DNA of 64,000 bases from assembly GCF_001693415.1 (NCBI RefSeq), contig NZ_MAKX01000002.1, positions 248,001-312,000 on the forward strand, in the 5' to 3' direction. Below are positions 40,544-48,155 of this stretch, in pieces. Numbering within the stretch: position 1 is the first letter of the stretch; each line of letters starts with the position of its first letter. The position numbers and the translations under genes were made by a program. Below the pieces are notes generated by a model that did not search any database, had not been told where the DNA came from, and saw only the letters and a list, made by a program, of their open reading frames with translations. The DNA is from Tenacibaculum soleae. GTDB lineage: Bacteria > Bacteroidota > Bacteroidia > Flavobacteriales > Flavobacteriaceae.

Positions 40544-41965
40544 TTATCGATAACTTCTTGGCCCTAAAAAATTGGTTTTAGTAGTTTCTATTAATTTATT
40601 ACCACTATACACTCCTATTTTAAGGTTTACTTTTTCTTTTTTCATTTCTGATTGATGTAACTCTACAAATAAAGTTCCTTCTGCCAATCCTTGTTTTGGT
40701 ACTTCAAAATTTTGATGCGTTACTGTTTCTATTTTCCCTTTATGAGACAACAACTTATAACTTACATCATCAATTTGTTTGGTTGTTTTATTAATTACTT
40801 TATACGTGTATATATTGCTAATAATTCCGTTTTCTTTATGCTGATATAATTGCCCTGGCAATCGTAATATTGTTGCTTCAACATCATTTCTTAAAAACAA
40901 CATTCCTATTAAAACTGCTATTAAAATTCCTAAAACAGCTGAATATCCTTTCATTCTAGCTGTAAATTTAAAAGGAGCTTTCTTTTCAATATTTTCTTCA
41001 CTTGCAAAACGAATTAAACCTTTAGGGAAACCTACTTTTTCCATAATATGGTCACACTCATCAATACAAGCAGTACAATTTACACACTCTAACTGTGTTC
41101 CATTACGAATATCAATTCCTGTAGGACACACATTTACACATTGAAAACAATCAATACAATCTCCTTTTCCACTTGTAGCTCTATCTTCCTTTTTATTAAA
41201 CTTCGCTCTTCCTTCTTTTCCTTCACCACGCACATGGTCATATGCTACATTAATTGTTTTGTTATCTAGTAAAACCCCTTGTAAACGACCATAAGGACAA
41301 GCAATTATACATACTTGCTCTCGAAACCAAGCAAATATGAAATAGAAAACTCCGGTAAAGATTAACAATGATATTAAGGTATTAATATTATCAAACGGAT
41401 TACCTGTTATGTAAGTAATTAAAACATCTCCACCTATTAGGTAAGCCAAAAAAACGTTTGCTATTAAAAATGAGATAATAAAAAAGATAAACCATTTTAA
41501 AACTCGTTTCTTAATTTTTTCGGCATTCCAAGGCTGTTTTTCTAAACGGATTTGTTTTCCTCTATCACCATCAATCCAATATTCTATTTTTCTAAAAACC
41601 ATTTCTAAAAAGATGGTTTGGGGGCAAATCCATCCGCAAAAAATTCGTCCAAAAACTACGGTAAAAAGAATAATAAACACGACACCTACAATCATTGAAA
41701 CCACTAATAAATGAAAATCTTGTGGCCAAAAAGGAAATCCGAAAATATTAAACTTACGCTCTATAACATTGAATAATAAAAATTGGTTTCCATCAATTTT
41801 TATAAAAGGTGCTGATAGTAAAATTAATAACAAAAAATAACTAACATACGATCTGTATTTATAAAATCGTCCACTTGGCTTTTTAGGATACACCCAAGCA
41901 CGCTTACCTTCATTGTTGATGGTACCAATACTATCTCTAAATTGTTCGTTCTTGGGTGTTTCCAT
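40544..41965 (-). CDS. ccoG: Cytochrome c oxidase accessory protein CcoG (FixG)
   Basis: A 473-residue membrane iron-sulfur protein. Five membrane helices surround FCGWICPQTIFLEM and CIIACPYGRLQG; two ferredoxin-like [4Fe-4S] motifs follow (CIDCFQCVNVCPTG and CVNCTACIDECD, about residues 270-310), and the C-terminal 120 residues form an Ig-like periplasmic domain. CcoG acts in copper reduction for cbb3 oxidase assembly in characterised systems. It is 25 nt downstream of ccoP. Confidence 0.93.
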   Translation of the reverse strand: METPKNEQFRDSIGTINNEGKRAWVYPKKPSGRFYKYRSYVSYFLLLILLSAPFIKIDGNQFLLFNVIERKFNIFGFPFWPQDFHLLVVSMIVGVVFIILFTVVFGRIFCGWICPQTIFLEMVFRKIEYWIDGDRGKQIRLEKQPWNAEKIKKRVLKWFIFFIISFLIANVFLAYLIGGDVLITYITGNPFDNINTLISLLIFTGVFYFIFAWFREQVCIIACPYGRLQGVLLDNKTINVAYDHVRGEGKEGRAKFNKKEDRATSGKGDCIDCFQCVNVCPTGIDIRNGTQLECVNCTACIDECDHIMEKVGFPKGLIRFASEENIEKKAPFKFTARMKGYSAVLGILIAVLIGMLFLRNDVEATILRLPGQLYQHKENGIISNIYTYKVINKTTKQIDDVSYKLLSHKGKIETVTHQNFEVPKQGLAEGTLFVELHQSEMKKEKVNLKIGVYSGNKLIETTKTNFLGPRSYR

Positions 41966-41990
41966 TGCTATTAACTATTAAAACCAAATA

Positions 41991-43112
41991 CTATTGTAAA
42001 CTATCTTTTGCTTGTGTAACTTCTTTTACCTGTACCTCATCTCCATATAACTCACCTTGTGGTGGTTTTGGGTTTGCTGGTGTGGTACCTTGCATAGACA
42101 TAATATAACTTGCTACTTTTTGTATGTCTTTTGGTTTTAAAGTTTTACCCCAAGCAACCATTCCTTTTCCGTCTCTACCTCCATTGGTAATGGTTGCAAA
42201 TACGTTTTTAAGTCCGCCACCTAACAACCAATATTTATCGGTTAAATTAGGACCGATACCTCCACCTCCATCACCAATGTGACAAGCAGCACAGTTTAAA
42301 TTATAAACAGCTTTACCTCTTTTTAAATCACTTTCTGAAGTTAAAAGTGTTACTGTTTCTGCATCAATAATAGCTTCTTTTGAAGTAGATTTAAAAGCTG
42401 CTAATTCTTTTTTAGCCTGTGCTACAGATTGTGCATATTCCATTTCTTGTGTATAGCCATCTAAAACTTCAAATCGCACTAAATATACTACTGCAAAGAT
42501 TATTGTTCCGTAGAACATATACACCCACCATGGCGGTAAGTTATTATCTAACTCTTTAATTCCGTCATAATTATGGTCTAATACAATTTCTTCTTCTTGC
42601 TCAATAGCTTTTGCTTCTGTCCATTTAGCTATTAATGTTTTAGCCCAGCTCCATTGATCAACTTCATCAGGATTTATTCCTGCTTTTACCATTTCAGCTT
42701 CTTCAACTTTTTTAACTCCGGTAATGGTTAACACTTCTTTTGCTAAAATTACCAATCCGAAGGCAATAAGACCGATCCAAACCAACGGTGTTTCTAAAAA
42801 ATTATATGGATTTGCATACGAATTAATCGCTTTTGCTAATACAAAAGGTGTTAAAAAGGTAAATAAAAACGAAATAATAGCCTGAAGTCTAGTATAGTTT
42901 TTAGGCATTAATGTATTTGCTTTATTTACAACTGTGTTAGATAATACCTCTTTTAAAAGTACTACTAAACCAAAACCTATGGCTATTAACCAAACTATAG
43001 GAGTTTCTAAAAAATTAAATGGCTCTTTATATGCTTTAAACGCCGCCGCCAAAATAAATGGCATTGAAAAAACAAAAAGAAAAGATACTATTGATTGAAT
43101 ATATTTTTTCAT
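41991..43112 (-). CDS. ccoP: cbb3 oxidase subunit CcoP with duplicated N-terminal membrane region
   Basis: A 373-residue membrane cytochrome c. There is a single heme c site, CAACH, with MSMQ as the likely axial Met region near the C terminus, so it is a mono-heme CcoP rather than the di-heme form of Proteobacteria. The N terminus has two copies of a membrane segment (residues 5-57 and 76-128) that match at 32 of 53 positions, each carrying N-F-L-E-T-P and ending K-E-V-L. A third helix (about 195-212) precedes the heme domain. It delivers electrons to the CcoNO core and lies 12 nt after ccoQ. Confidence 0.9.
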   Translation of the reverse strand: MKKYIQSIVSFLFVFSMPFILAAAFKAYKEPFNFLETPIVWLIAIGFGLVVLLKEVLSNTVVNKANTLMPKNYTRLQAIISFLFTFLTPFVLAKAINSYANPYNFLETPLVWIGLIAFGLVILAKEVLTITGVKKVEEAEMVKAGINPDEVDQWSWAKTLIAKWTEAKAIEQEEEIVLDHNYDGIKELDNNLPPWWVYMFYGTIIFAVVYLVRFEVLDGYTQEMEYAQSVAQAKKELAAFKSTSKEAIIDAETVTLLTSESDLKRGKAVYNLNCAACHIGDGGGGIGPNLTDKYWLLGGGLKNVFATITNGGRDGKGMVAWGKTLKPKDIQKVASYIMSMQGTTPANPKPPQGELYGDEVQVKEVTQAKDSLQ

Positions 43113-43124
43113 AATAATTTCATT

Positions 43125-43292
43125 TTAATCATTTAAAGGTAAACTACTTACCTTGCTTATATATTCTTTTTTGGCTGTAAACACCCACCAAAACAACACC
43201 ATAAAAAAGGTAAAGAATATTGTTAGTGAGATCATAGGATATATTTCTATACCTGTAATACTCTCCATATGGTTTTTTACGAATTTTAACAT
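43125..43292 (-). CDS. ccoQ: cbb3 oxidase small subunit CcoQ/FixQ
   Basis: A 55-residue protein, ATG at 43290-43292 and TAA at 43125-43127. It has a short N terminus (MLKFVKNHMES), one membrane helix at about 19-38 rich in Phe with F-W-W-V-F at its end, and a basic tail AKKEYISKVSS, the CcoQ pattern. CcoQ stabilises the cbb3 complex. It fits exactly between ccoNO (6 nt) and ccoP (12 nt). Confidence 0.88.
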   Translation of the reverse strand: MLKFVKNHMESITGIEIYPMISLTIFFTFFMVLFWWVFTAKKEYISKVSSLPLND

Positions 43293-43298
43293 GACCTT

Positions 43299-45500
43299 TT
43301 AATTTTTAGTACTTAATTGTTTTTGAACATCTTTTACTTTAATATCGGTACCTAATCGTTGTAAATATGCTATTAAGGCAACGATTTCTCTGTCTTTCAT
43401 TTCGATAAAATCTTGTCCATTTTCTTCGGCATACTTCTTATCTGAAGCATAATTTTTAGCAAAATCAGGATCTTGATGTAAATTTTCTTGAATTTTAGCT
43501 CCTTGCTCATTCATACTAGCTTGCGCTGCTGCTATTTCTTCATCAGAATAAGGAACACCCAAAGAAACCATGGCTTTCATTTTATCTTCTGTATTGCTTT
43601 TATCTAGTTTACTTCTTACCAACCATTGGTATGCTGGCATTATAGAACCTGGTGAGGTACTTTGCGGATCATACATGTGGTTTAAGTGCCAACTATCAGA
43701 GTATTTACTTCCTACCCTATGTAAATCTGGCCCTGTACGCTTACTCCCCCATAAAAATGGATGGTCATATACAAATTCGCCTGCTTTAGAGTATTCACCA
43801 TATCGTTCAACTTCACTTCTAAATGGTCGTACCATTTGTGAATGACATCCTACACATCCTTCTCTAATATAAATATCACGCCCTTCTAACTCTAACGGAG
43901 AATATGGTTTTACACTTGATATGGTTGGAATGTTAGATTTTACTAATAGTGTTGGTACAATTTGTACAACTCCTCCTATTAAAATAGCAATAGTAGCGTA
44001 AATAGTTAATTTTACTGGTTTTCTTTCTAACCAAGTATGCCATCCTTCACCTTTTGTTCTGTGCTTAGATACCTTAGTTAATGGTGCTGCTTCGGCTAAA
44101 TCATCAGTAACATTACTACCAGATTTTACAGTACGAATCATGTTATACAACATTACAAATGCTCCTACAATAAACATACTACCTCCAATAGCACGCATCC
44201 AATACATTGGTATAATTTCATTTACGGTTTCTAAGAAATTACCATACGCTAATGTTCCGTCTGGATTAAATTGCTTCCACATTGATGCTTGTACAAAACC
44301 TGCTACGTACATTGGTAATGCATACATAATAATACCTAAGGTACCAATCCAGAAATGGAAATTTGCTAATGCTGTAGAATATAATTTTGTTTTAAATAAT
44401 TTTGGAACCATCCAATAAATCATCCCAAAGGTAAAAAACCCGTTCCATGCTAAGGCACCAACGTGTACGTGTGCTATAATCCAATCACTAAAGTGTGCAA
44501 TGGCATTCACATTTTTTAACGATAACATTGGCCCTTCAAAAGTTGCCATACCATAACCTGTAATTGCAACAACAAAGAATTTTAAAACAGGGTCGGTGCG
44601 AACCTTATCCCATGCTCCTCGAAGTGTTAATAATCCATTTATCATACCTCCCCATGATGGAGCAAGTAACATGATAGAAAATGCAACTCCTAAATTTTGA
44701 GCCCAAGTTGGTAATGCTGTATATAGTAAATGGTGAGGTCCTGCCCAGATATAAATAAATATTAACGACCAAAAGTGAACGATTGATAATCGGTATGAGT
44801 ATACTGGTCTGTTTGCTGCTTTTGGAACAAAGTAATACATTAATCCTAAAAACGGCGTTGTTAAGAAAAATGCCACGGCATTATGCCCATACCACCATTG
44901 CACTAAAGCATCTTGCACTCCTGCATATACAGAGTAAGACTTTAAAAACCCAACTGGTAATGCTAAACTATTAAATATGTGTAATACTGCAACGGTTACA
45001 AAGGTTCCTAAATAAAACCAAATGGCAACATATAAATGGCGTTGTCTTCTTTGTAAAACTGTCCAAATCATATTAGCACCAAAAGCGACCCAAACTAAAG
45101 CTATTGCAATATCAATTGGCCACTCTAACTCTGCATATTCTTTCGAACTTGTGTATCCTAGTGGAAGTGTGATTGCGGCTGCTACAATAATTAACTGCCA
45201 TCCCCAAAAATTAAAATTACTTAAAAAATCACTCGCCATACGTGTTTTTAACAATCGTTGTAACGAATAATAAACCCCTGCATAAATAGCGTTTCCTACA
45301 AAGGCAAAAATTACCGCATTGGTATGTAATGGGCGTAAACGACCAAAACTTAACCACGAGATTCCGTCGGTAATATTTGGGAATAAAAACATTAAGGCCA
45401 AAAGTAAACCTACCGAGAAACCTACAATTCCCCATAGTAGTGTGGCGTAAATGAATTTTTTTACGATTTTATTATCGTAATAAAATTGTTGCATTTCCAT
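43299..45500 (-). CDS. ccoNO: cbb3 oxidase fused catalytic and diheme-partner subunit CcoNO
   Basis: A 733-residue fusion of CcoN and CcoO. Residues 1-480 carry about 12 membrane helices and the heme-copper ligands, including FGRLRPLHTNAVIFAF, VQWWYGHNAVAFFLT and IIAHVHVGALAW. After a linker the CcoO part (about 505-733) has one membrane helix and heme c site CVGCHSQMVRPF. The oxidase reduces O2 at low concentration and pumps protons. The fusion replaces separate ccoN and ccoO genes and is typical of Bacteroidota. It follows ccoS by 35 nt. Confidence 0.95.
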   Translation of the reverse strand: MEMQQFYYDNKIVKKFIYATLLWGIVGFSVGLLLALMFLFPNITDGISWLSFGRLRPLHTNAVIFAFVGNAIYAGVYYSLQRLLKTRMASDFLSNFNFWGWQLIIVAAAITLPLGYTSSKEYAELEWPIDIAIALVWVAFGANMIWTVLQRRQRHLYVAIWFYLGTFVTVAVLHIFNSLALPVGFLKSYSVYAGVQDALVQWWYGHNAVAFFLTTPFLGLMYYFVPKAANRPVYSYRLSIVHFWSLIFIYIWAGPHHLLYTALPTWAQNLGVAFSIMLLAPSWGGMINGLLTLRGAWDKVRTDPVLKFFVVAITGYGMATFEGPMLSLKNVNAIAHFSDWIIAHVHVGALAWNGFFTFGMIYWMVPKLFKTKLYSTALANFHFWIGTLGIIMYALPMYVAGFVQASMWKQFNPDGTLAYGNFLETVNEIIPMYWMRAIGGSMFIVGAFVMLYNMIRTVKSGSNVTDDLAEAAPLTKVSKHRTKGEGWHTWLERKPVKLTIYATIAILIGGVVQIVPTLLVKSNIPTISSVKPYSPLELEGRDIYIREGCVGCHSQMVRPFRSEVERYGEYSKAGEFVYDHPFLWGSKRTGPDLHRVGSKYSDSWHLNHMYDPQSTSPGSIMPAYQWLVRSKLDKSNTEDKMKAMVSLGVPYSDEEIAAAQASMNEQGAKIQENLHQDPDFAKNYASDKKYAEENGQDFIEMKDREIVALIAYLQRLGTDIKVKDVQKQLSTKN

Positions 45501-45535
45501 AATTTAATTGAATTTAATATCTATTGTTAGTTTTT

Positions 45536-45694
45536 TTATTGATCTTTTTTGACTAATTCGTCATCAAAAAGCATACGAACAGATGGCGTATACGAATCAT
45601 CGTACTGCCCCTTTTTTACTGAAACGATAAATGCAATAAAAAAAATTAGTGCCACTAAAATACTTAGTGAAAGTAGTAAGTAAATAACGCTCAT
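45536..45694 (-). CDS. ccoS: cbb3 oxidase maturation protein CcoS
   Basis: A 52-residue protein, ATG at 45692-45694, TAA at 45536-45538. One membrane helix (MSVIYLLLSLSILVALIFFI) is followed by a conserved FIVSVKKGQYDD and S-x-R-M-L-F-D, the CcoS signature. CcoS is needed to insert redox cofactors into CcoN. It is the first gene of the oxidase operon and has its own Fnr-type promoter. Confidence 0.9.
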   Translation of the reverse strand: MSVIYLLLSLSILVALIFFIAFIVSVKKGQYDDSYTPSVRMLFDDELVKKDQ

Positions 45695-45717
45695 ATCTTG
45701 CCTGATAAATTATATAT

Positions 45718-45761
45718 CAAAGGTACTTTTGATGTTTTTCTTAAAATATGACTTTTATCAT
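45718..45761 (-). promoter_or_regulatory. Fnr-type operator and promoter of the cbb3 oxidase operon
   Basis: Operator ATGATAAAAGTCAT (45748-45761) and -7 element TACCTTTG (45718-45725), centre-to-element distance 36.5 nt, start codon 24 nt further. No TTTG -33 element is present, as expected for an activator-dependent promoter. Confidence 0.8.
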
Positions 45762-45787
45762 GTTTGATGATATTTGTTAAAGAAGTC

Positions 45788-47149
45788 TTAAATCGTCATC
45801 GAAAATAATTTTGTTTCTGGTTTGTTTTTATGTAATCGTTTATCAAAAGCCATACAAATATTACGCACATAGGGTCTTGCTTTTTCTGGTACTACTAAAG
45901 TGTTTTCTTTAATTACAACCAAACCATCTTCAACCATTTCTTGTAATTTTTGTAAATGAATATCAATATCTTTAACCTTTAACTTTTCAACATTCCACGA
46001 AGTGGAAAAATGACACATAATGTTTAATATATGTTTTCTTATAATTAAATCTTCTTCAGATAAAATGTGCCCTCTAAAAACAGGTATTTCTCCTTGGTTA
46101 ACTATTTTTTGATATTCTTTTACTGTTTTTACATTCTGTGCAAATCCGTACCAAGAATCTGATATTGCCGACATACCTAGCCCAATCATTAATTGCGTTT
46201 TATTGGCGGTATAGCCCATAAAATTTCGATGTAAAGTTTTTTCTTTAGTTGCTTTATATAAGGTATCTGAAGGTAAAGCAAAATGATCCATTCCTATTTC
46301 TATGTAGCCCATTTCAGCAAACAATTCTTTTCCTATTTCGTACAATTCTCTTTTCTCTTCATTTTTTGGTAAATCTTGCTCGTTAAAACCTCTTTGACCA
46401 ACACCTTTTACCCAGGGTACGTGAGCGTAACTATAAAATGAAATTCTGTCGGGTTGTAATTCTTTGGTTTTATTAATGGTATGAATTACATTTTCTTTAG
46501 TTTGAAATGGTAGTCCAAAAATTAAATCGTGACTAACCGATGTATAACCAATTTCTCTTGCCCAACGTGTAGCTCTTGCTACATTTTCAAAAGGTTGTAC
46601 TCTATGAATTGCAACTTGAACTTTATGGTTATAATCTTGTACACCGTAACTAACACGCGTAAAACCTACATCAAACAACGTTTGTAATTGTTCTTTTGTG
46701 GTGTTATTAGGGTGTCCCTCAAAACTAAATTCGTGATTTTTGTGTTTTTTTGCATTTACAAATAAACCATCAATTAGTTTTTTTAATTGTTCTTTTGAAA
46801 AAAAAGTTGGGGTTCCTCCACCTAAATGAATTTCTTTTATAATTGGCGTTTCATCAACCAAATTAGTATATAAATTCCATTCTTTTAAAACAGTATCAAT
46901 ATAATCTTCTTCTACTTCATGTCGTTTAGTTATATGTTTATGACAGGCACAAAAAGTACACAAACTTTCACAAAAAGGTAAATGAATATATAAACTTATT
47001 CCTTCTGATGAATTGCTTTCTACAAATGAATCTTTAAATGTTTTGAGCCATCTTTCTTTATTAAATGTTTCGTTTTCCCAATACGGAACCGTTGGATAAC
47101 TGGTATACCTTGGGCCAGGAATATTATATTTTTGTATAAGTGTTTTCAT
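45788..47149 (-). CDS. hemN: Oxygen-independent coproporphyrinogen III oxidase
   Basis: A 453-residue radical SAM enzyme. The [4Fe-4S] ligands Cys60, Cys64 and Cys67 lie in LPFCESLCTFCACHK (CxxxCxxC), followed by EIHLGGGTPTF and GGHPNNTT-type segments. HemN makes protoporphyrinogen IX without O2, supplying heme when oxygen is scarce. It is the last gene of ccoI-cupin-deoC-hemN and overlaps the deoC stop by 1 nt. The heme demand of the cbb3 oxidase explains the linkage. Confidence 0.93.
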   Translation of the reverse strand: MKTLIQKYNIPGPRYTSYPTVPYWENETFNKERWLKTFKDSFVESNSSEGISLYIHLPFCESLCTFCACHKHITKRHEVEEDYIDTVLKEWNLYTNLVDETPIIKEIHLGGGTPTFFSKEQLKKLIDGLFVNAKKHKNHEFSFEGHPNNTTKEQLQTLFDVGFTRVSYGVQDYNHKVQVAIHRVQPFENVARATRWAREIGYTSVSHDLIFGLPFQTKENVIHTINKTKELQPDRISFYSYAHVPWVKGVGQRGFNEQDLPKNEEKRELYEIGKELFAEMGYIEIGMDHFALPSDTLYKATKEKTLHRNFMGYTANKTQLMIGLGMSAISDSWYGFAQNVKTVKEYQKIVNQGEIPVFRGHILSEEDLIIRKHILNIMCHFSTSWNVEKLKVKDIDIHLQKLQEMVEDGLVVIKENTLVVPEKARPYVRNICMAFDKRLHKNKPETKLFSMTI

Positions 47150-47814
47150 TAATATTGTTTTTTTTCTGCAATTCCTTTGGTAACAAGTGAAACCCCCGAT
47201 GAAGTTCCTAAACGAGTAACTCCCATATTAATATATTTTTCTGCGGTTTCTTTGTCTCTAACTCCACCTGCCGCTTTTATTTGTGCGTTGTTTTTTACAA
47301 CTTTTTTCATAACTTCAACGTCTTTAAAAGTTGCTCCACTGGTTCCAAAACCAGTTGATGTTTTTACAAAATCTACCCCTGCATTTACGGCTAATTCTGA
47401 TGCTGTTTTTATTTGCTTTTTAGATAAATAACAAGTCTCAAAAATCACTTTTAATATATTATTTCCGATAGCTTTTTTTATCGATCTAATTTCGTTTTCT
47501 ATATATTCATTTTCTCCATCTAATAATTTTCCGATATTGATAACCATATCAATTTCTGACGCTCCTTTTTCTATACAATTTTTAGCTTCAAAAACTTTTG
47601 CTTCTGTAGCCATTGCTCCTAAAGGAAACCCAATTACTGCGGCTATTTTTATATCCGATTTATAAAGTTCTTGTTTCGCTAGTTCAACATAACATCCATT
47701 AACACAAACTGCATAAAAGTTAAATTCTTTAGCTTCGTTACACAACTTTACAATGTCATTTTTTGATGCTGTAGCTTTTAATAATGTATGATCTATATAT
47801 TTGTTAATTTTCAT
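47149..47814 (-). CDS. deoC: Deoxyribose-phosphate aldolase
   Basis: A 221-residue TIM-barrel class I aldolase. DHTLLKATA at the N terminus, KVIFETCYL, the Schiff-base Lys in VDFVKTSTGFG (about residue 150) and IKAAGGVRD are DeoC signatures. It cleaves 2-deoxyribose 5-phosphate to acetaldehyde and glyceraldehyde 3-phosphate. The gene sits between the cupin and hemN genes with a 3-nt gap and a 1-nt overlap, so it is expressed from the ccoI promoter; no other deoxynucleoside-salvage gene is nearby, which makes this placement unusual. Confidence 0.93.
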   Translation of the reverse strand: MKINKYIDHTLLKATASKNDIVKLCNEAKEFNFYAVCVNGCYVELAKQELYKSDIKIAAVIGFPLGAMATEAKVFEAKNCIEKGASEIDMVINIGKLLDGENEYIENEIRSIKKAIGNNILKVIFETCYLSKKQIKTASELAVNAGVDFVKTSTGFGTSGATFKDVEVMKKVVKNNAQIKAAGGVRDKETAEKYINMGVTRLGTSSGVSLVTKGIAEKKQY

Positions 47815-47817
47815 AAT

Positions 47818-48150
47818 CTAAACATTTTCCACTCTTTTCAAAGTATCTAATTTAGATAATGTTAAGCGTACAACACTCTCTTCAACTGCTGTAAGATTAT
47901 GAACTACTTGTGGTTTTAATGAAATTGCATCACCTGTATTTAACACTGTATTTTCTCCGTTTACACCAAAATCAATACAACCTTTTAACACCTGAACAAT
48001 AATTGCAAATGGAGCTTGATGGTCTTCCATTATTTGCCCTTTTTTAAACACAATACGTATTTCTTTCGAAAAATCAGTATCTAACATTAAAGCAACTGCT
48101 GGTTTGTGTTCATTAAATTTTATGTCTTTTAAAAATGAGGCTACTTTCAT
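47818..48150 (-). CDS. Small cupin-domain protein
   Basis: A 110-residue single-domain cupin. FAIIVQVLKGCIDFGVNGEN and NTGDAISLKPQVVHNLTAVE give the two cupin motifs, though the first has few of the usual His ligands, with His83 in the second (VVHNL) and His43 (DHQAPF) the likeliest metal contacts. Function unknown. It is 5 nt after ccoI and 3 nt before deoC. The rest of the operon serves oxidase copper and heme supply, so a link to metal or redox handling is possible. Confidence 0.8.
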   Translation of the reverse strand: MKVASFLKDIKFNEHKPAVALMLDTDFSKEIRIVFKKGQIMEDHQAPFAIIVQVLKGCIDFGVNGENTVLNTGDAISLKPQVVHNLTAVEESVVRLTLSKLDTLKRVENV

Positions 48151-48155
48151 AATTT

